The position numbers and the translations under genes were made by a program. Shown here one piece after another: positions 31,267 to 40,163 of a stretch of DNA of 64,000 nt; within the stretch, counting starts at the first letter, position 1, and every line of letters begins with the position of its first letter. The notes beneath the pieces were generated by a model. The model had not been told where the DNA came from and did not search any database. It saw nothing but the letters and a program-made list of their open reading frames with translations. This stretch comes from Flectobacillus roseus (lineage in GTDB: Bacteria > Bacteroidota > Bacteroidia > Cytophagales > Spirosomataceae), in the NCBI RefSeq assembly GCF_030056665.1, contig NZ_JASHIG010000012.1; one strand, written 5' to 3'.

Positions 31267-34080
31267 CTACAACACAACGTTAACAATACGTTTTGGTACA
31301 ACGATAACTTTCTTAGGTGTTTTTCCTTCAAGCCATTTTTGTACTACTTCGTTTGCCAATACACCAGCTTCGATTTCTGAACTTACCAAATCTACAGGAA
31401 AAGCAATGTTTGTTCTTACTTTGCCATTGATAGAAATTGGGTATTCAAAACTTGATTCTACCAAGTATGAAGGCTCGAATTTAGGGAAAGAAGCCTTTGA
31501 AACAGTTCCAGCCTCATGACCTAATAACGACCATAATTCTTCAGACAAGTGTGGTGTATATGAAGACATTAAGATTACTAATTGTTCCAAAATTTCCTTT
31601 TTAGAACATTTCAATGAACCTAAGTCATTTACACAAATCATCAAACTTGAAACTACGGTATTGAACGAATAACGCTCTAAATCGTCTTCAACTTTCTTAA
31701 TGGCTGTGTGTAGTACTTTCAACTCTTCTTTGGTAGCTTTCTCGTCTTTTACTTTCCAGTTGCCTTGCTCGTCGTAGAACAAACGCCATACTTTTTTGAT
31801 AAATCTGAAAGAACCATCGATACCATTTGTATTCCAAGGTTTAGCTTGTTCCAATGGTCCCAAGAACATTTCGTACAAACGTAAGGTATCTGCTCCTACT
31901 CTATCCACCAACACATCTGGATTTACGACATTGTATTTGGATTTTGACATTTTCTCAACCTCTACTCCACAAACATATTTGTCGCCTTCCAAGATAAATT
32001 CAGCTTCAGCAAAGTCAGAACGCCAAGCTTTAAACGCCGCAATATCCAAAATTTCATTGCTTACGATATTTACATCAACGTGCAATGGAGTCACTTCGTA
32101 TTGGTCTTTCAAGCCAGCCGAAACAAAAACAGGCTTTTTGCCTTCGCCATTCGATGACTTGATACGATATACAAAGTTAGAACGACCTTGAATCATACCT
32201 TGGTTAATCAACTTTTTGGCAAATTCTTCTTCGTTTACTAAACCAATATCTTTCAAGAATTTATTCCAGAAACGGCTATACAACAAGTGACCTGTAGCAT
32301 GCTCAGAACCACCAATGTACAAGTCAACTGCTTGCCAATAATCGATAGCCTCTTTGCTTGCCATTGCCTCCTCGTTGTGGGCATCCATATAACGATACCA
32401 ATACCAAGACGAACCTGCCCAGCCTGGCATGGTACTCAATTCGTATTCGTATTCGCCTTTGTATTTCCAACCTTCTGCACGACCAAGTGGTGGTTCGCCA
32501 GTTTCGGTTGGTAAATATTTATCAATTGAAGGTAATTCTAATGGCAATTCTGATTCTTCAATCAAGTATGGCAAACCATCTTTGAAATATACTGGCACTG
32601 GCTCACCCCAATAGCGTTGACGGCTAAATACCGCATTACGCAAACGGAATTGTGTTTTGCCTTTACCAATACCTCTTTCCTCCAATGACTGAACCAAAGT
32701 AGCCGTAGCCTCTTTGTATTCCATGCCATTGATGATACCAGAATTGATATATTTACCTTCTTTTGTATTATCTGCTTGTGTTTCAATTTCTTTTTGCGCA
32801 TCCAAAATTGGAATAATTGGCAAATTGAAATGTGTTGCAAAATTCCAGTCACGTTGGTCACCTGATGGCACGCCCATGACAGCACCTGTACCATAACCAG
32901 CTAACACATAATCAGCTAAATAGATAGGTACTTTCTCGTCGTTGAATGGATTGATAACGTAGCTTCCAGTAAACGCACCTGAAACACGTTTTACCTCAGA
33001 CATACGATCTAGCTCTGAGCGAGATTTTGCCCAATTAACATAAGCATCAACCTCCTCTTTTTGAGCCTCAGTGGTCAAATATGGAACATAATCGTGCTCT
33101 GGAGCAATTACCATAAAGCTTACTCCGTAAATGGTATCTACACGTGTGGTAAATACTTCGATAAATTCTGGAGCTTCTTCTGATACTGTAGAACGGTCAA
33201 CCTTGAAGCGAACTGATGCTCCTTGTGAGCGACCAATCCAGTTGCGTTGTTGTTCTTTGATAGCATCAGACCAATCTACTTCGTTCAAGCCATCAATCAA
33301 ACGGTCGGCATACGCTGTAATACGCATAGACCATTGCTTCATTTTCTTTTGTTCAACTGGAAATCCTCCACGTTCAGAAACACCGTCTTTTACCTCATCG
33401 TTGGCCAAAACTGTTCCTAATCCTGGGCACCAGTTTACTACAGATTCATCGGGGAAAGTCAAACGGTATTTCAACAACAATTCTTGCTGCTGATGACCCG
33501 ACATATTATTCCAATCTTCGGCAGTGAATATTGGAGTTTCCTCATCACAAACCGCTTTTACGGCAGTGTTTCCAGATTCTGCAAAACGTTCTACCAAAGA
33601 ATCAATAGACAAAGCTCTATTGGCATCTTTGTCGTAATAATGATTGAAAAGTTGCATAAAAATCCACTGAGTCCATTTATAGAACTTAGGATCTGAAGTA
33701 CGTACTTCTCTCGACCAGTCGTAGCTAAAACCAATTTGTTTCAACTGACGAATATATGTAGCAATATTATCTTCGGTTGTAATGGCAGGATGCTGTCCCG
33801 TTTGGATAGCGTATTGTTCAGCAGGCAAACCAAAAGAGTCAAAACCCATTGGGTGTAATACATTGAAACCCTTGAGGCGACGATAACGGCTCACAATATC
33901 ACTTGCGATATACCCAAGTGGGTGACCTACGTGCAAACCCGCTCCTGATGGATAAGGGAACATATCCAACACATAATACTTTGGTTTTGAGTGGTCGATT
34001 TCAGTTTTGTAGGTTTGGTTTTCATCCCAAAACTGACGCCATTTTTGTTCTACTTCTCTAAAGTTGTATTCTGCAGACAT
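31267..34080 (-). CDS. leuS: Leucyl-tRNA synthetase
   Basis: The 937-aa product starts at MSAEYNFREVEQKW; nine further in-frame codons upstream are not typical. Class I landmarks are PYPSGAGLHVGHPLG (HIGH motif) near residue 42, the CP1 editing domain with TRVDTIYG, the WYWYRYMD segment, and KMSKSKYNVV (KMSKS motif). The C-terminal anticodon-binding part ends with INGKVRTNI and KVIVVPKRIVNVVL. The enzyme charges tRNA-Leu and edits mischarged products. A good -7 box lies 65 bp before the start. Confidence 0.98.
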   Translation of the reverse strand: MSAEYNFREVEQKWRQFWDENQTYKTEIDHSKPKYYVLDMFPYPSGAGLHVGHPLGYIASDIVSRYRRLKGFNVLHPMGFDSFGLPAEQYAIQTGQHPAITTEDNIATYIRQLKQIGFSYDWSREVRTSDPKFYKWTQWIFMQLFNHYYDKDANRALSIDSLVERFAESGNTAVKAVCDEETPIFTAEDWNNMSGHQQQELLLKYRLTFPDESVVNWCPGLGTVLANDEVKDGVSERGGFPVEQKKMKQWSMRITAYADRLIDGLNEVDWSDAIKEQQRNWIGRSQGASVRFKVDRSTVSEEAPEFIEVFTTRVDTIYGVSFMVIAPEHDYVPYLTTEAQKEEVDAYVNWAKSRSELDRMSEVKRVSGAFTGSYVINPFNDEKVPIYLADYVLAGYGTGAVMGVPSGDQRDWNFATHFNLPIIPILDAQKEIETQADNTKEGKYINSGIINGMEYKEATATLVQSLEERGIGKGKTQFRLRNAVFSRQRYWGEPVPVYFKDGLPYLIEESELPLELPSIDKYLPTETGEPPLGRAEGWKYKGEYEYELSTMPGWAGSSWYWYRYMDAHNEEAMASKEAIDYWQAVDLYIGGSEHATGHLLYSRFWNKFLKDIGLVNEEEFAKKLINQGMIQGRSNFVYRIKSSNGEGKKPVFVSAGLKDQYEVTPLHVDVNIVSNEILDIAAFKAWRSDFAEAEFILEGDKYVCGVEVEKMSKSKYNVVNPDVLVDRVGADTLRLYEMFLGPLEQAKPWNTNGIDGSFRFIKKVWRLFYDEQGNWKVKDEKATKEELKVLHTAIKKVEDDLERYSFNTVVSSLMICVNDLGSLKCSKKEILEQLVILMSSYTPHLSEELWSLLGHEAGTVSKASFPKFEPSYLVESSFEYPISINGKVRTNIAFPVDLVSSEIEAGVLANEVVQKWLEGKTPKKVIVVPKRIVNVVL

Positions 34081-34533
34081 TTCTATAAAATTGAATGATT
34101 GGAGCATAAAATGCGGTTGAACATTCTGCGCTCGAAAATTTTGGCAAAATTACAGATTTTTGTCGGAATTTCCTGTAGGAGATTTTGTAGAGGCTAAGTT
34201 TAATCTATTTTACCTGAAAATTTGATTTGGTATTTCTATCCTAATCATTAGAGCTTTCAAAATTCATTGCAAAGAGAAAAGAGGTTTGTAATGAATTTAA
34301 CACGCACCTCGTGCCATAGCGAATAATTTAGCTAGTTCTTGATCTAAAGTTTTACTTGATAGGCACCCTTATTCAACCCAAAAGAAAATGTTCAAATAGA
34401 TTCAAGTCAAGACGCAATCTTTGTATATCGACTGAAGAAATAAAATAATTTCCCAACAAAATATTTAATCTACCATATTTGTAGAATAATAAAACTCTAT
34501 TAACTTTGTAGGAAATATTGATTTTATAGACCA
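34081..34533. other. Spacer between divergent leuS and TauE genes
   Basis: These 450 bp contain the leuS promoter box at 34145-34152 and otherwise no recognisable gene. The segment 34250-34380 has some GC-richer patches (CACGCACCTCGTGCC) that could fold, but I can assign no riboswitch. Confidence 0.4.
34145..34152 (-). promoter_or_regulatory. Putative -7 box of leuS
   Basis: The minus strand reads TAATTTTG, a match to TAnnTTTG, preceded by CTG and followed by CC. It lies 65 bp upstream of the leuS start. No clear -33 box was found. Confidence 0.45.
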
Positions 34534-35499
34534 ATGATAGAAGGCTCGACACAAGCAGAAATTCAGGAAACAAAACCCATTGTCCCGAAGAAATCCTCTA
34601 AAAACCCATTTGAGGAAGCTATTATTAAATTATGGAAGCGTGAAAGAACCCCCGCTGAAATTGTTATTCACATCTTCAATGCTATAGCACTTATGTTGGT
34701 GGGTCATTTTTTATTTACCTATCTGACAGTTCAAAATATTACAACAGCATTTAGCGAAGTTACCTCCGATATTCTCTTTTTCATCATGGCTGGATTCATC
34801 GCCCAAATGGTCGATGGTGCATTGGGTATGGCTTATGGCGTAACAGCTTCGACGTTTTTAGCTAACGTAGGCGTTTCACCAGCGGTAATTAGTATGAGTG
34901 TGCACGCCTCGGAGATTTTTACCAGTGGCGCTTCTGGATATATGCACTTGAAGTTTGGGAACGTAAACTCGAAACTCTTTAAGGCGGTCTTGATTCCAGG
35001 GGTAATTGGTGCCATATTAGGAGCCTATTTGCTTTCAACCTTATTAGAACAATACATAGGATATGTCAAACCAGCTGTGTCTATCTACACACTTTGCCTA
35101 GGTATTTTGATTATCAAGAAGGCTTTAGTAAAACGTCAGGCGAAGAAAAACGTAAAAATGATTGGACCTTTGGCTTGGTTTGGTGGTTTTATGGACTCAG
35201 TAGGCGGTGGCGGCTGGGGACCGATTGTTTCCTCTACGCTCATTGCTTCAGGACGTCATCCTCGCTATACAATTGGTTCAGTTAACTTAGCAGAGTTCTT
35301 TATCTCTCTCTCATCTTCATTAACCTTTATTTTTGTCATTGGATTTTCACAATGGCAAGTTATTCTAGGTTTAATTTTGGGAGGAATGGTTGCTGCTCCA
35401 ATTGCGGCCAAATTATCAACCAAGATACCTACCAAAGCACTCATGATTCTAGTCGGTATTGTGGTAATTCTAGCTTCATTGAAAAAGATTATAGGATAA
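34534..35499 (+). CDS. TauE/SafE-family sulfite/anion exporter
   Basis: The 321-aa protein has a polar N-terminal 50 residues and then eight to nine membrane helices. It shows the family repeats GFIAQMVDGALGMAYGVTAS and GGFMDSVGGGGWGPIVSSTL, the two conserved half-family motifs, and a C-terminal ILVGIVVILASLKKI helix. Members export sulfite, sulfoacetate or other small anions, and in some bacteria the gene is linked to cysteine metabolism. Nothing next to it indicates the substrate. Confidence 0.92.
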   Translation: MIEGSTQAEIQETKPIVPKKSSKNPFEEAIIKLWKRERTPAEIVIHIFNAIALMLVGHFLFTYLTVQNITTAFSEVTSDILFFIMAGFIAQMVDGALGMAYGVTASTFLANVGVSPAVISMSVHASEIFTSGASGYMHLKFGNVNSKLFKAVLIPGVIGAILGAYLLSTLLEQYIGYVKPAVSIYTLCLGILIIKKALVKRQAKKNVKMIGPLAWFGGFMDSVGGGGWGPIVSSTLIASGRHPRYTIGSVNLAEFFISLSSSLTFIFVIGFSQWQVILGLILGGMVAAPIAAKLSTKIPTKALMILVGIVVILASLKKIIG

Positions 35500-35527
35500 G
35501 AATTTTTCAAAAACAATCGTTATATAC

Positions 35528-35558
35528 AGCCTTCTCAGCTTAGTTGGGAAGGCTTTTT
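35528..35558 (+). terminator. Rho-independent terminator of the TauE gene
   Basis: AGCCTTCTCA (35528-35537) pairs with TGGGAAGGCT (35545-35554), with one G-T pair and a 7-nt loop, and runs into seven T. It lies 28 bp after the stop codon. Confidence 0.88.
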
Positions 35559-35827
35559 TTATGATATTCGACCGCTTAGTCAGAATATCATTAAGTAGAT
35601 AGACCTACTCTTGGTGATTCAAAATATTCCCATTAATTTTCCTAAAAATTGATACCCTTAACATAGCTACTTTGTTTAACTTCCTTTTTCGGCATTAAAC
35701 CTGCGTTTCTTCAAAAGGCTATTAGTTTCCAAACTTTAGAGAACACTTCTCAATTCACTTGAACGGCAGTGATATATCTCAAGCTATTATAAAATTGCTA
35801 GGCATTAAAATCTGATATTTATTTTTT

Positions 35828-36925
35828 ATGAGTATTATTAAACGTTTTTTTCAGAAAAAATCTGCACCCAATAATCCATATAAAGAGTTCTGGAATTGGT
35901 TTTCGGAAAATGAAAAAAAGTTTTTTGACATTGTTAAAGATGGTGAAAAAATCGATGAAGCATTTTTTGCTATTTTAAGTCCTAGGTTAGAACAACTACA
36001 TAAAGGAATCTTTTTTTTATCGGGAATGTCTGACGAAAACATTGCCGAACTTATCCTGACAGCCGATGGCATTGTAAAAAACATTGTTTTTATTGAAGAA
36101 CTCATTGAGGCTGCGCCGTTATTTCCCAATTGGAAAATAACGGCGCTCAAGCAGGCTGTAGATATGGAAGATTGGCAGATTGGGATTGAAGATTTAATCA
36201 TCAATTCGCCAAGCTTAAGTTTCTTTCCAGATGAGTATCCGCAATATCCTGACGAAATTGCGATTACCATCGTATATCAAGACTATTCAACCGAGGAACA
36301 TGGCACAATAGTCTCGGGGATTTATATGTTTTTAGACAATCTTTTGGGAGAATTAAATGCTGGTGTTCAGCTAGATCAAATCAAAATTCAAGGACCAGAC
36401 CCTTCCTATCCCGATTTGATTCCAATTGCTAAACTCCCTGCTTACCTTAACTGGCGAGAAAAGGAATTTATCGAAAAATATGAATCAACCGAAATTCCCG
36501 ACGACGATATTCCCCTCACTACACTTCAGGCAACGAGCGAAAACGAAATGCCATTGATTGCCAGCATTAATATGCCTTTGCTCAACTGGGATGCCAAACC
36601 TTCCTTTCCATGGGTTTTGCGCCTAGAACTGCAATATAATGGTCAGCAAAATGATGGACTACCCAATGAAAGTGATTTTGAAATTTTGAATGAATTAGAA
36701 GATACCCTACTCGATAACCTACTGGATTCGGGCATGTGCTTGTACGCAGGTAGACAAGTGGGGTCGAATATGTGTGAGTTTTATTTTACTTGTAAAAACT
36801 TCAGAGAACCTTCCAAAAAAGTTTACGAACTCACGCCCGAAATTGAACAAAACTTTAAATTCGAATACTTTATTTATCGAGATAAATATTGGCGTTCATT
36901 TGAGCATTTTCGCGTAGCGCTTTAG
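35828..36925 (+). CDS. DUF695-domain protein
   Basis: The 365-aa product is acidic and has no signal peptide. The C-terminal 120 residues (NWDAKPSFPWVLRLELQYN at about 256, EDTLLDNLLDSGMCLYAGRQVG, CEFYFTCKNF) have the DUF695 pattern. The N-terminal half, with helical SENEKKFFDIVKDGEKID and later IAITIVYQDYSTEE, resembles another uncharacterised Bacteroidota domain. Its function is unknown; a cytosolic role is likely. It is flanked by a terminator upstream and a terminator-bearing repeat downstream, so it is monocistronic. Confidence 0.65.
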   Translation: MSIIKRFFQKKSAPNNPYKEFWNWFSENEKKFFDIVKDGEKIDEAFFAILSPRLEQLHKGIFFLSGMSDENIAELILTADGIVKNIVFIEELIEAAPLFPNWKITALKQAVDMEDWQIGIEDLIINSPSLSFFPDEYPQYPDEIAITIVYQDYSTEEHGTIVSGIYMFLDNLLGELNAGVQLDQIKIQGPDPSYPDLIPIAKLPAYLNWREKEFIEKYESTEIPDDDIPLTTLQATSENEMPLIASINMPLLNWDAKPSFPWVLRLELQYNGQQNDGLPNESDFEILNELEDTLLDNLLDSGMCLYAGRQVGSNMCEFYFTCKNFREPSKKVYELTPEIEQNFKFEYFIYRDKYWRSFEHFRVAL

Positions 36926-36954
36926 CATCTAATTTGAGTGATTATTTTAAAGCT

Positions 36955-37051
36955 GTAGAGACGCAATGCTTGCGTCTTTGGCAGAATCAGACATAGCATA
37001 AATGGTATCAAAAAGGCGGTCGGAAAATGATTTTCCGACCGCCTTTTTTGA
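36955..37051. repeat. Composite repeat with terminator palindrome, copy 2
   Basis: GTAGAGACGCAATGCTTGCGTCT (hairpin of GACGCAA/TTGCGTC) is followed after 28 bp by the palindrome TATCAAAAAGGCGGTCGG ... CCGACCGCCTTTTTTGAT (37006-37051). The second part is a bidirectional terminator between two convergent genes. Confidence 0.85.
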
Positions 37052-37079
37052 TGAAAAATTAGAGAATAATCACAATCAA

Positions 37080-38168
37080 CTACGCAGTTTTGATGGCCTC
37101 TTTTAAGGCTGATAAAACTTTGGCGTCGACATTTCCAAAAAGAGAAACACCCGAAGCACCATTCTTTAAGGCAAGTTGAATACCTTTCACAATTTCTCCT
37201 TGATTATCAAAATCTGGTAAAAATAAGCCTGCATACAAAGGAAATTTTCCATGGAGAGTTCTTACTCCTTCTTCTACAGCATCGCCAATCCAATTAACAT
37301 CTTCTTTGTAAAATTTGTGATAAATCATAGGACAAACTCCCGACAAATTCCAATTAGTCCAATCCTGACGAACAATGCGCTTTGCCACTTCTGGCGTTGG
37401 AAATACCGCTGCTGTAATAGGCTTCTTGAACGAAGCTGCCGTCGCAGACAAATGATTGACAATCCGGGTAATGTTGTCATAACGGAACTTTCGCCAAGAA
37501 AGATTTTGGTCGGGATTTTCTGTCTTTAAAATATCTATTCCTTTTAACTCCTTGAACTTCGAGCGACAAGTATCGCAGTAGCAAAAATCATATTCAGGTA
37601 ACTCCTGATTTTGCTGTATGCCGTAGTTTTTCCAAAGATTTACAGGTAAAATCACATCACAATAACGTACATAATCCAAGTGAATACCATCAACGTAGGG
37701 CTTACTTAATTCTGTTTTTACCACATTTTCAAGATAAGCTTTTGTTTCTGGTTTGGATGGACACAACCAACGATAATAATCCACATACGGAGGTTTAGTC
37801 GAACAAGAATCACCCTTACGACTCACTGCATACATTTCAGGATGAGATTTCAAGAGGCTTTCTTCACCACGGTTCATGGTCCAAATCCAACGGTGGGTTT
37901 CTAGTCCTTGTTTTTTAGCAATAGTAAAATGCTTTTCGTCATCGGCTTCAAAGAAAATGCCTGTAATACCACTTTCCTGAAACTCTCTATACTGTTTGGT
38001 CAGCGCTTCTTCTGTCGCTTTGTGGTCGGGATTTATCCAAATCCAAAACTTACGTTTTGCTTTTGCTGAAGAAATTTGTACCTCACTCGATGCCACAGCA
38101 GTGTTGGTACTACCCGCCAAAGCCAATGAGCCTATGCCAATTTGCTTTAAAAATGTTCTTTTTTTCAT
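37080..38168 (-). CDS. Putative exported glycoside hydrolase (GHL10-like TIM barrel)
   Basis: The 362-aa product starts MKKRTFLKQIGIGSLALAG. That is a signal of the twin-arginine type in length but with KKR rather than RR, so the export route is uncertain. The body follows the pattern of glycosyl-hydrolase-like family 10: ESGITGIFFEADD, then VDGIHLDYVRYCD (a conserved active-site strand, Asp near 164), CYCDTCRSKFKE, a strand ITAAVFPTPE and the closing GASGVSLFGN. It likely acts on glycans in the periplasm. The neighbouring CBM9-like gene on the same strand suggests a pair. Confidence 0.75.
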   Translation of the reverse strand: MKKRTFLKQIGIGSLALAGSTNTAVASSEVQISSAKAKRKFWIWINPDHKATEEALTKQYREFQESGITGIFFEADDEKHFTIAKKQGLETHRWIWTMNRGEESLLKSHPEMYAVSRKGDSCSTKPPYVDYYRWLCPSKPETKAYLENVVKTELSKPYVDGIHLDYVRYCDVILPVNLWKNYGIQQNQELPEYDFCYCDTCRSKFKELKGIDILKTENPDQNLSWRKFRYDNITRIVNHLSATAASFKKPITAAVFPTPEVAKRIVRQDWTNWNLSGVCPMIYHKFYKEDVNWIGDAVEEGVRTLHGKFPLYAGLFLPDFDNQGEIVKGIQLALKNGASGVSLFGNVDAKVLSALKEAIKTA

Positions 38169-38512
38169 AGTTTTTAAAAATTGAAAATTGGGAAAAATTA
38201 AGGGTAAAATTTGCTAAGACCTGATTTGCTGAAGAAAAACTCTAACAAAGGCAGGAAATAAATAAGCGTTCGGCTATCAGCGTTGGGCTTTCAGTTAGAC
38301 AGCCCAATAGTGAAAACGGTAACTGAGAAACTCTCCACCGAACTAATATCTGGCTTGTTGCTTACGCCTGATTTGTTGGAGAAAAACTCCAACAAAGGCA
38401 GAAATAGGCAGTCAGCTTTGGGCAATGGGCTGTCGGCTAAAAGTCTTATTTCAGCTCCTTGCCGAAAGCCAAAAGCTGAATGCCGAATGCCCAACCCTCG
38501 ACCTTGGTAAAT
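38169..38512. repeat. Repeat-rich spacer with TTGGAG...CTCCAA hairpins
   Basis: Two related blocks of about 40 bp lie at about 38221 and 38368 (offset 147). Each has TGATTTG, then TTGGAGAAAAACTCCAA (perfect in the second copy) and CAAAGGCAG. The same hairpin family occurs at 50790-50998. No gene is present here; frames on both strands of 38283-38510 have no coding character. Confidence 0.6.
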
Positions 38513-39571
38513 TTATAAATCTCGCACTAAAAGTCTGCCATCCTGTGTGAGTGTCAACAGTTTTTTGTTGGTCAAATCTTTTAACCTAATCATAAATAAA
38601 TGCTCCGAAGCTTCTATTTTGACATCATACTCTTTTGGCCAATTCAAACCACTCAGGTCTGAAGTATAAGTTTTATTATTCCCATGAAAAGCTTGTTGAG
38701 CGTCATAACCTGCCCAAATCCATCTTTTGGTAGTTTCAATGCTTGGCAATTGGTATTGAATAGGACTTTCTGTAACCTTTTTGTCAGAAAAAATCAAATA
38801 TCCCCAGCGGTCAGGTATGTGCATATTAATCGCATCTTGTGGCGACCATACCCAGTTGTATTCAGGCAATACTCCCGTTCCATCAGGCTTATTTTTTCTA
38901 ACATATTTGCCATTTTTAATTTCATGTTGCCATTCTACTCGCGAGAAATTGATACGCCATAGACTTAAATCTTTCGGAAATGGCACATTCAATCCCATAC
39001 CCACCGACTCAAAAGGAATGGCGATTTCGACCGTCCAAAATTGATCTTCATCGGTTGGATTATTGATAGTTCCGTTGCAATAGACAGCTGTTTTCATACC
39101 TTTAATGTCCCATGAAATAAGTGCATCGCCCCCGTTTCTGTATGATTTGGGCAAAAACAAATCGAAGGTATTATTAATAGGATTAACCTCTAATTCGAAA
39201 TAATCATGTCCATCACCATCAGGGTCGATAAATACCTCAAAATCATTTTCGAGAAATACCACTTGGTCTTTCTTATTTTGATATGACCACAAATGTTTTT
39301 CGTCCAATTTGGCAGCAATGTACAAATACTTGTCATCCCACAACATTTTGGCTTTGGTCGCTTGCAAGGGCAAAGGCTGTTTGGCACCTTCTATGTCCAC
39401 AAACTCGGTGGTCCAACTTGCTTTTTGCCATGCTTCTTCATCAAGCTTTCCATCAATTTTTAAGTTTTGATGGGTTTTATAGCAAATATATTGCTTGGGA
39501 AAATAGGGAACCTGCGCATAGTTTTGAAAACCAATGATGCCTAAACACAGGGTTAAAAGAAGTTTTTTCAT
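38513..39571 (-). CDS. CBM9-like carbohydrate-binding secreted protein
   Basis: The 352-aa product has a Sec signal (cleavage after NYAQ). A family-9-like carbohydrate-binding domain follows: LKIDGKLDEEAWQKASWT at about 38, MLWDDKYLYIAAKL, VFLENDFEVFIDPDGDG and later WTVEIAIPFESVG and WRINFSRVEW. Such proteins bind oligosaccharides or cell-surface glycans and some precede a catalytic module. The last 100 residues (from RWIWAGYDAQQAF) are separate, without a known catalytic motif. The GHL10-like gene lies downstream on the same strand, 344 bp away. Confidence 0.85.
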   Translation of the reverse strand: MKKLLLTLCLGIIGFQNYAQVPYFPKQYICYKTHQNLKIDGKLDEEAWQKASWTTEFVDIEGAKQPLPLQATKAKMLWDDKYLYIAAKLDEKHLWSYQNKKDQVVFLENDFEVFIDPDGDGHDYFELEVNPINNTFDLFLPKSYRNGGDALISWDIKGMKTAVYCNGTINNPTDEDQFWTVEIAIPFESVGMGLNVPFPKDLSLWRINFSRVEWQHEIKNGKYVRKNKPDGTGVLPEYNWVWSPQDAINMHIPDRWGYLIFSDKKVTESPIQYQLPSIETTKRWIWAGYDAQQAFHGNNKTYTSDLSGLNWPKEYDVKIEASEHLFMIRLKDLTNKKLLTLTQDGRLLVRDL

Positions 39572-39753
39572 AAGATATTAATAAAGAAAATTGGAAGTGT
39601 TCTATCTAGGTTTTGTACAAAATAGAATCGTACAATATTCTGATAGTTTTGTGTATTAACTATACCGAACTGTAGCGATTCACATTCTAAGCTTTGATTT
39701 CAAGATTCAGATTTTTATATTTCAAAATGGTATCAACTCAATCAAACTTCATC

Positions 39754-40062
39754 ATGTCGAATTTATCGCTTCATTTTGCCCAAAACTTTAATCATAAATT
39801 GGATTGTGAATATTTTACCTCGATTCGCCCACAACGAGATATTTATCAAATCGGAAAGAAAATGGATATTTATTGTCAAAACCATTTTCTTAAAAAAGCC
39901 ACCATCATCAGTATTAAAACATTAACTCTTGCAGAATTAGACGATTGGACGGCTTTTCTTGATGCAGGTATGAATAGGCTTAAACTTACGGCTCTACTCA
40001 AAACCTTTTATCCAGAAGCCGAAAGTCTACTCTTTAACGTATTACTCTTGAAAACTTGTTAA
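39754..40062 (+). CDS. Small ASCH-like protein
   Basis: The start at 39754 gives a 102-aa product beginning MSNLSLHFAQNF. Earlier in-frame starts at 39694 and 39727 are less likely. It contains FTSIRPQRDIYQIGKKMDIYC, which resembles the first part of ASCH/PUA-like RNA-binding domains, and a later LDAGMNRLKLTALLKTFYPEA. The likeness is by eye and modest. It sits upstream of the GH20 gene without an evident link. Confidence 0.5.
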   Translation: MSNLSLHFAQNFNHKLDCEYFTSIRPQRDIYQIGKKMDIYCQNHFLKKATIISIKTLTLAELDDWTAFLDAGMNRLKLTALLKTFYPEAESLLFNVLLLKTC

Positions 40063-40163
40063 GACGATAAGACAATTTACAAAAGCAGACAAGACCTTGT
40101 TTATCAATCAAAAAAAAGTCATAATTTTCCTTTTTTAAATTTTATCCAAAATCCCAAAATTCT

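Noticed and set aside
34250..34380. Riboswitch upstream of the TauE gene
   Set aside because: Some GC-richer patches could fold, but no conserved riboswitch core was recognised.
38283..38510. Frames on both strands between the GHL10-like and CBM9-like genes
   Set aside because: The stretch consists of hairpin repeats shared with the spacer at 50790; there is no ribosome site or protein character.
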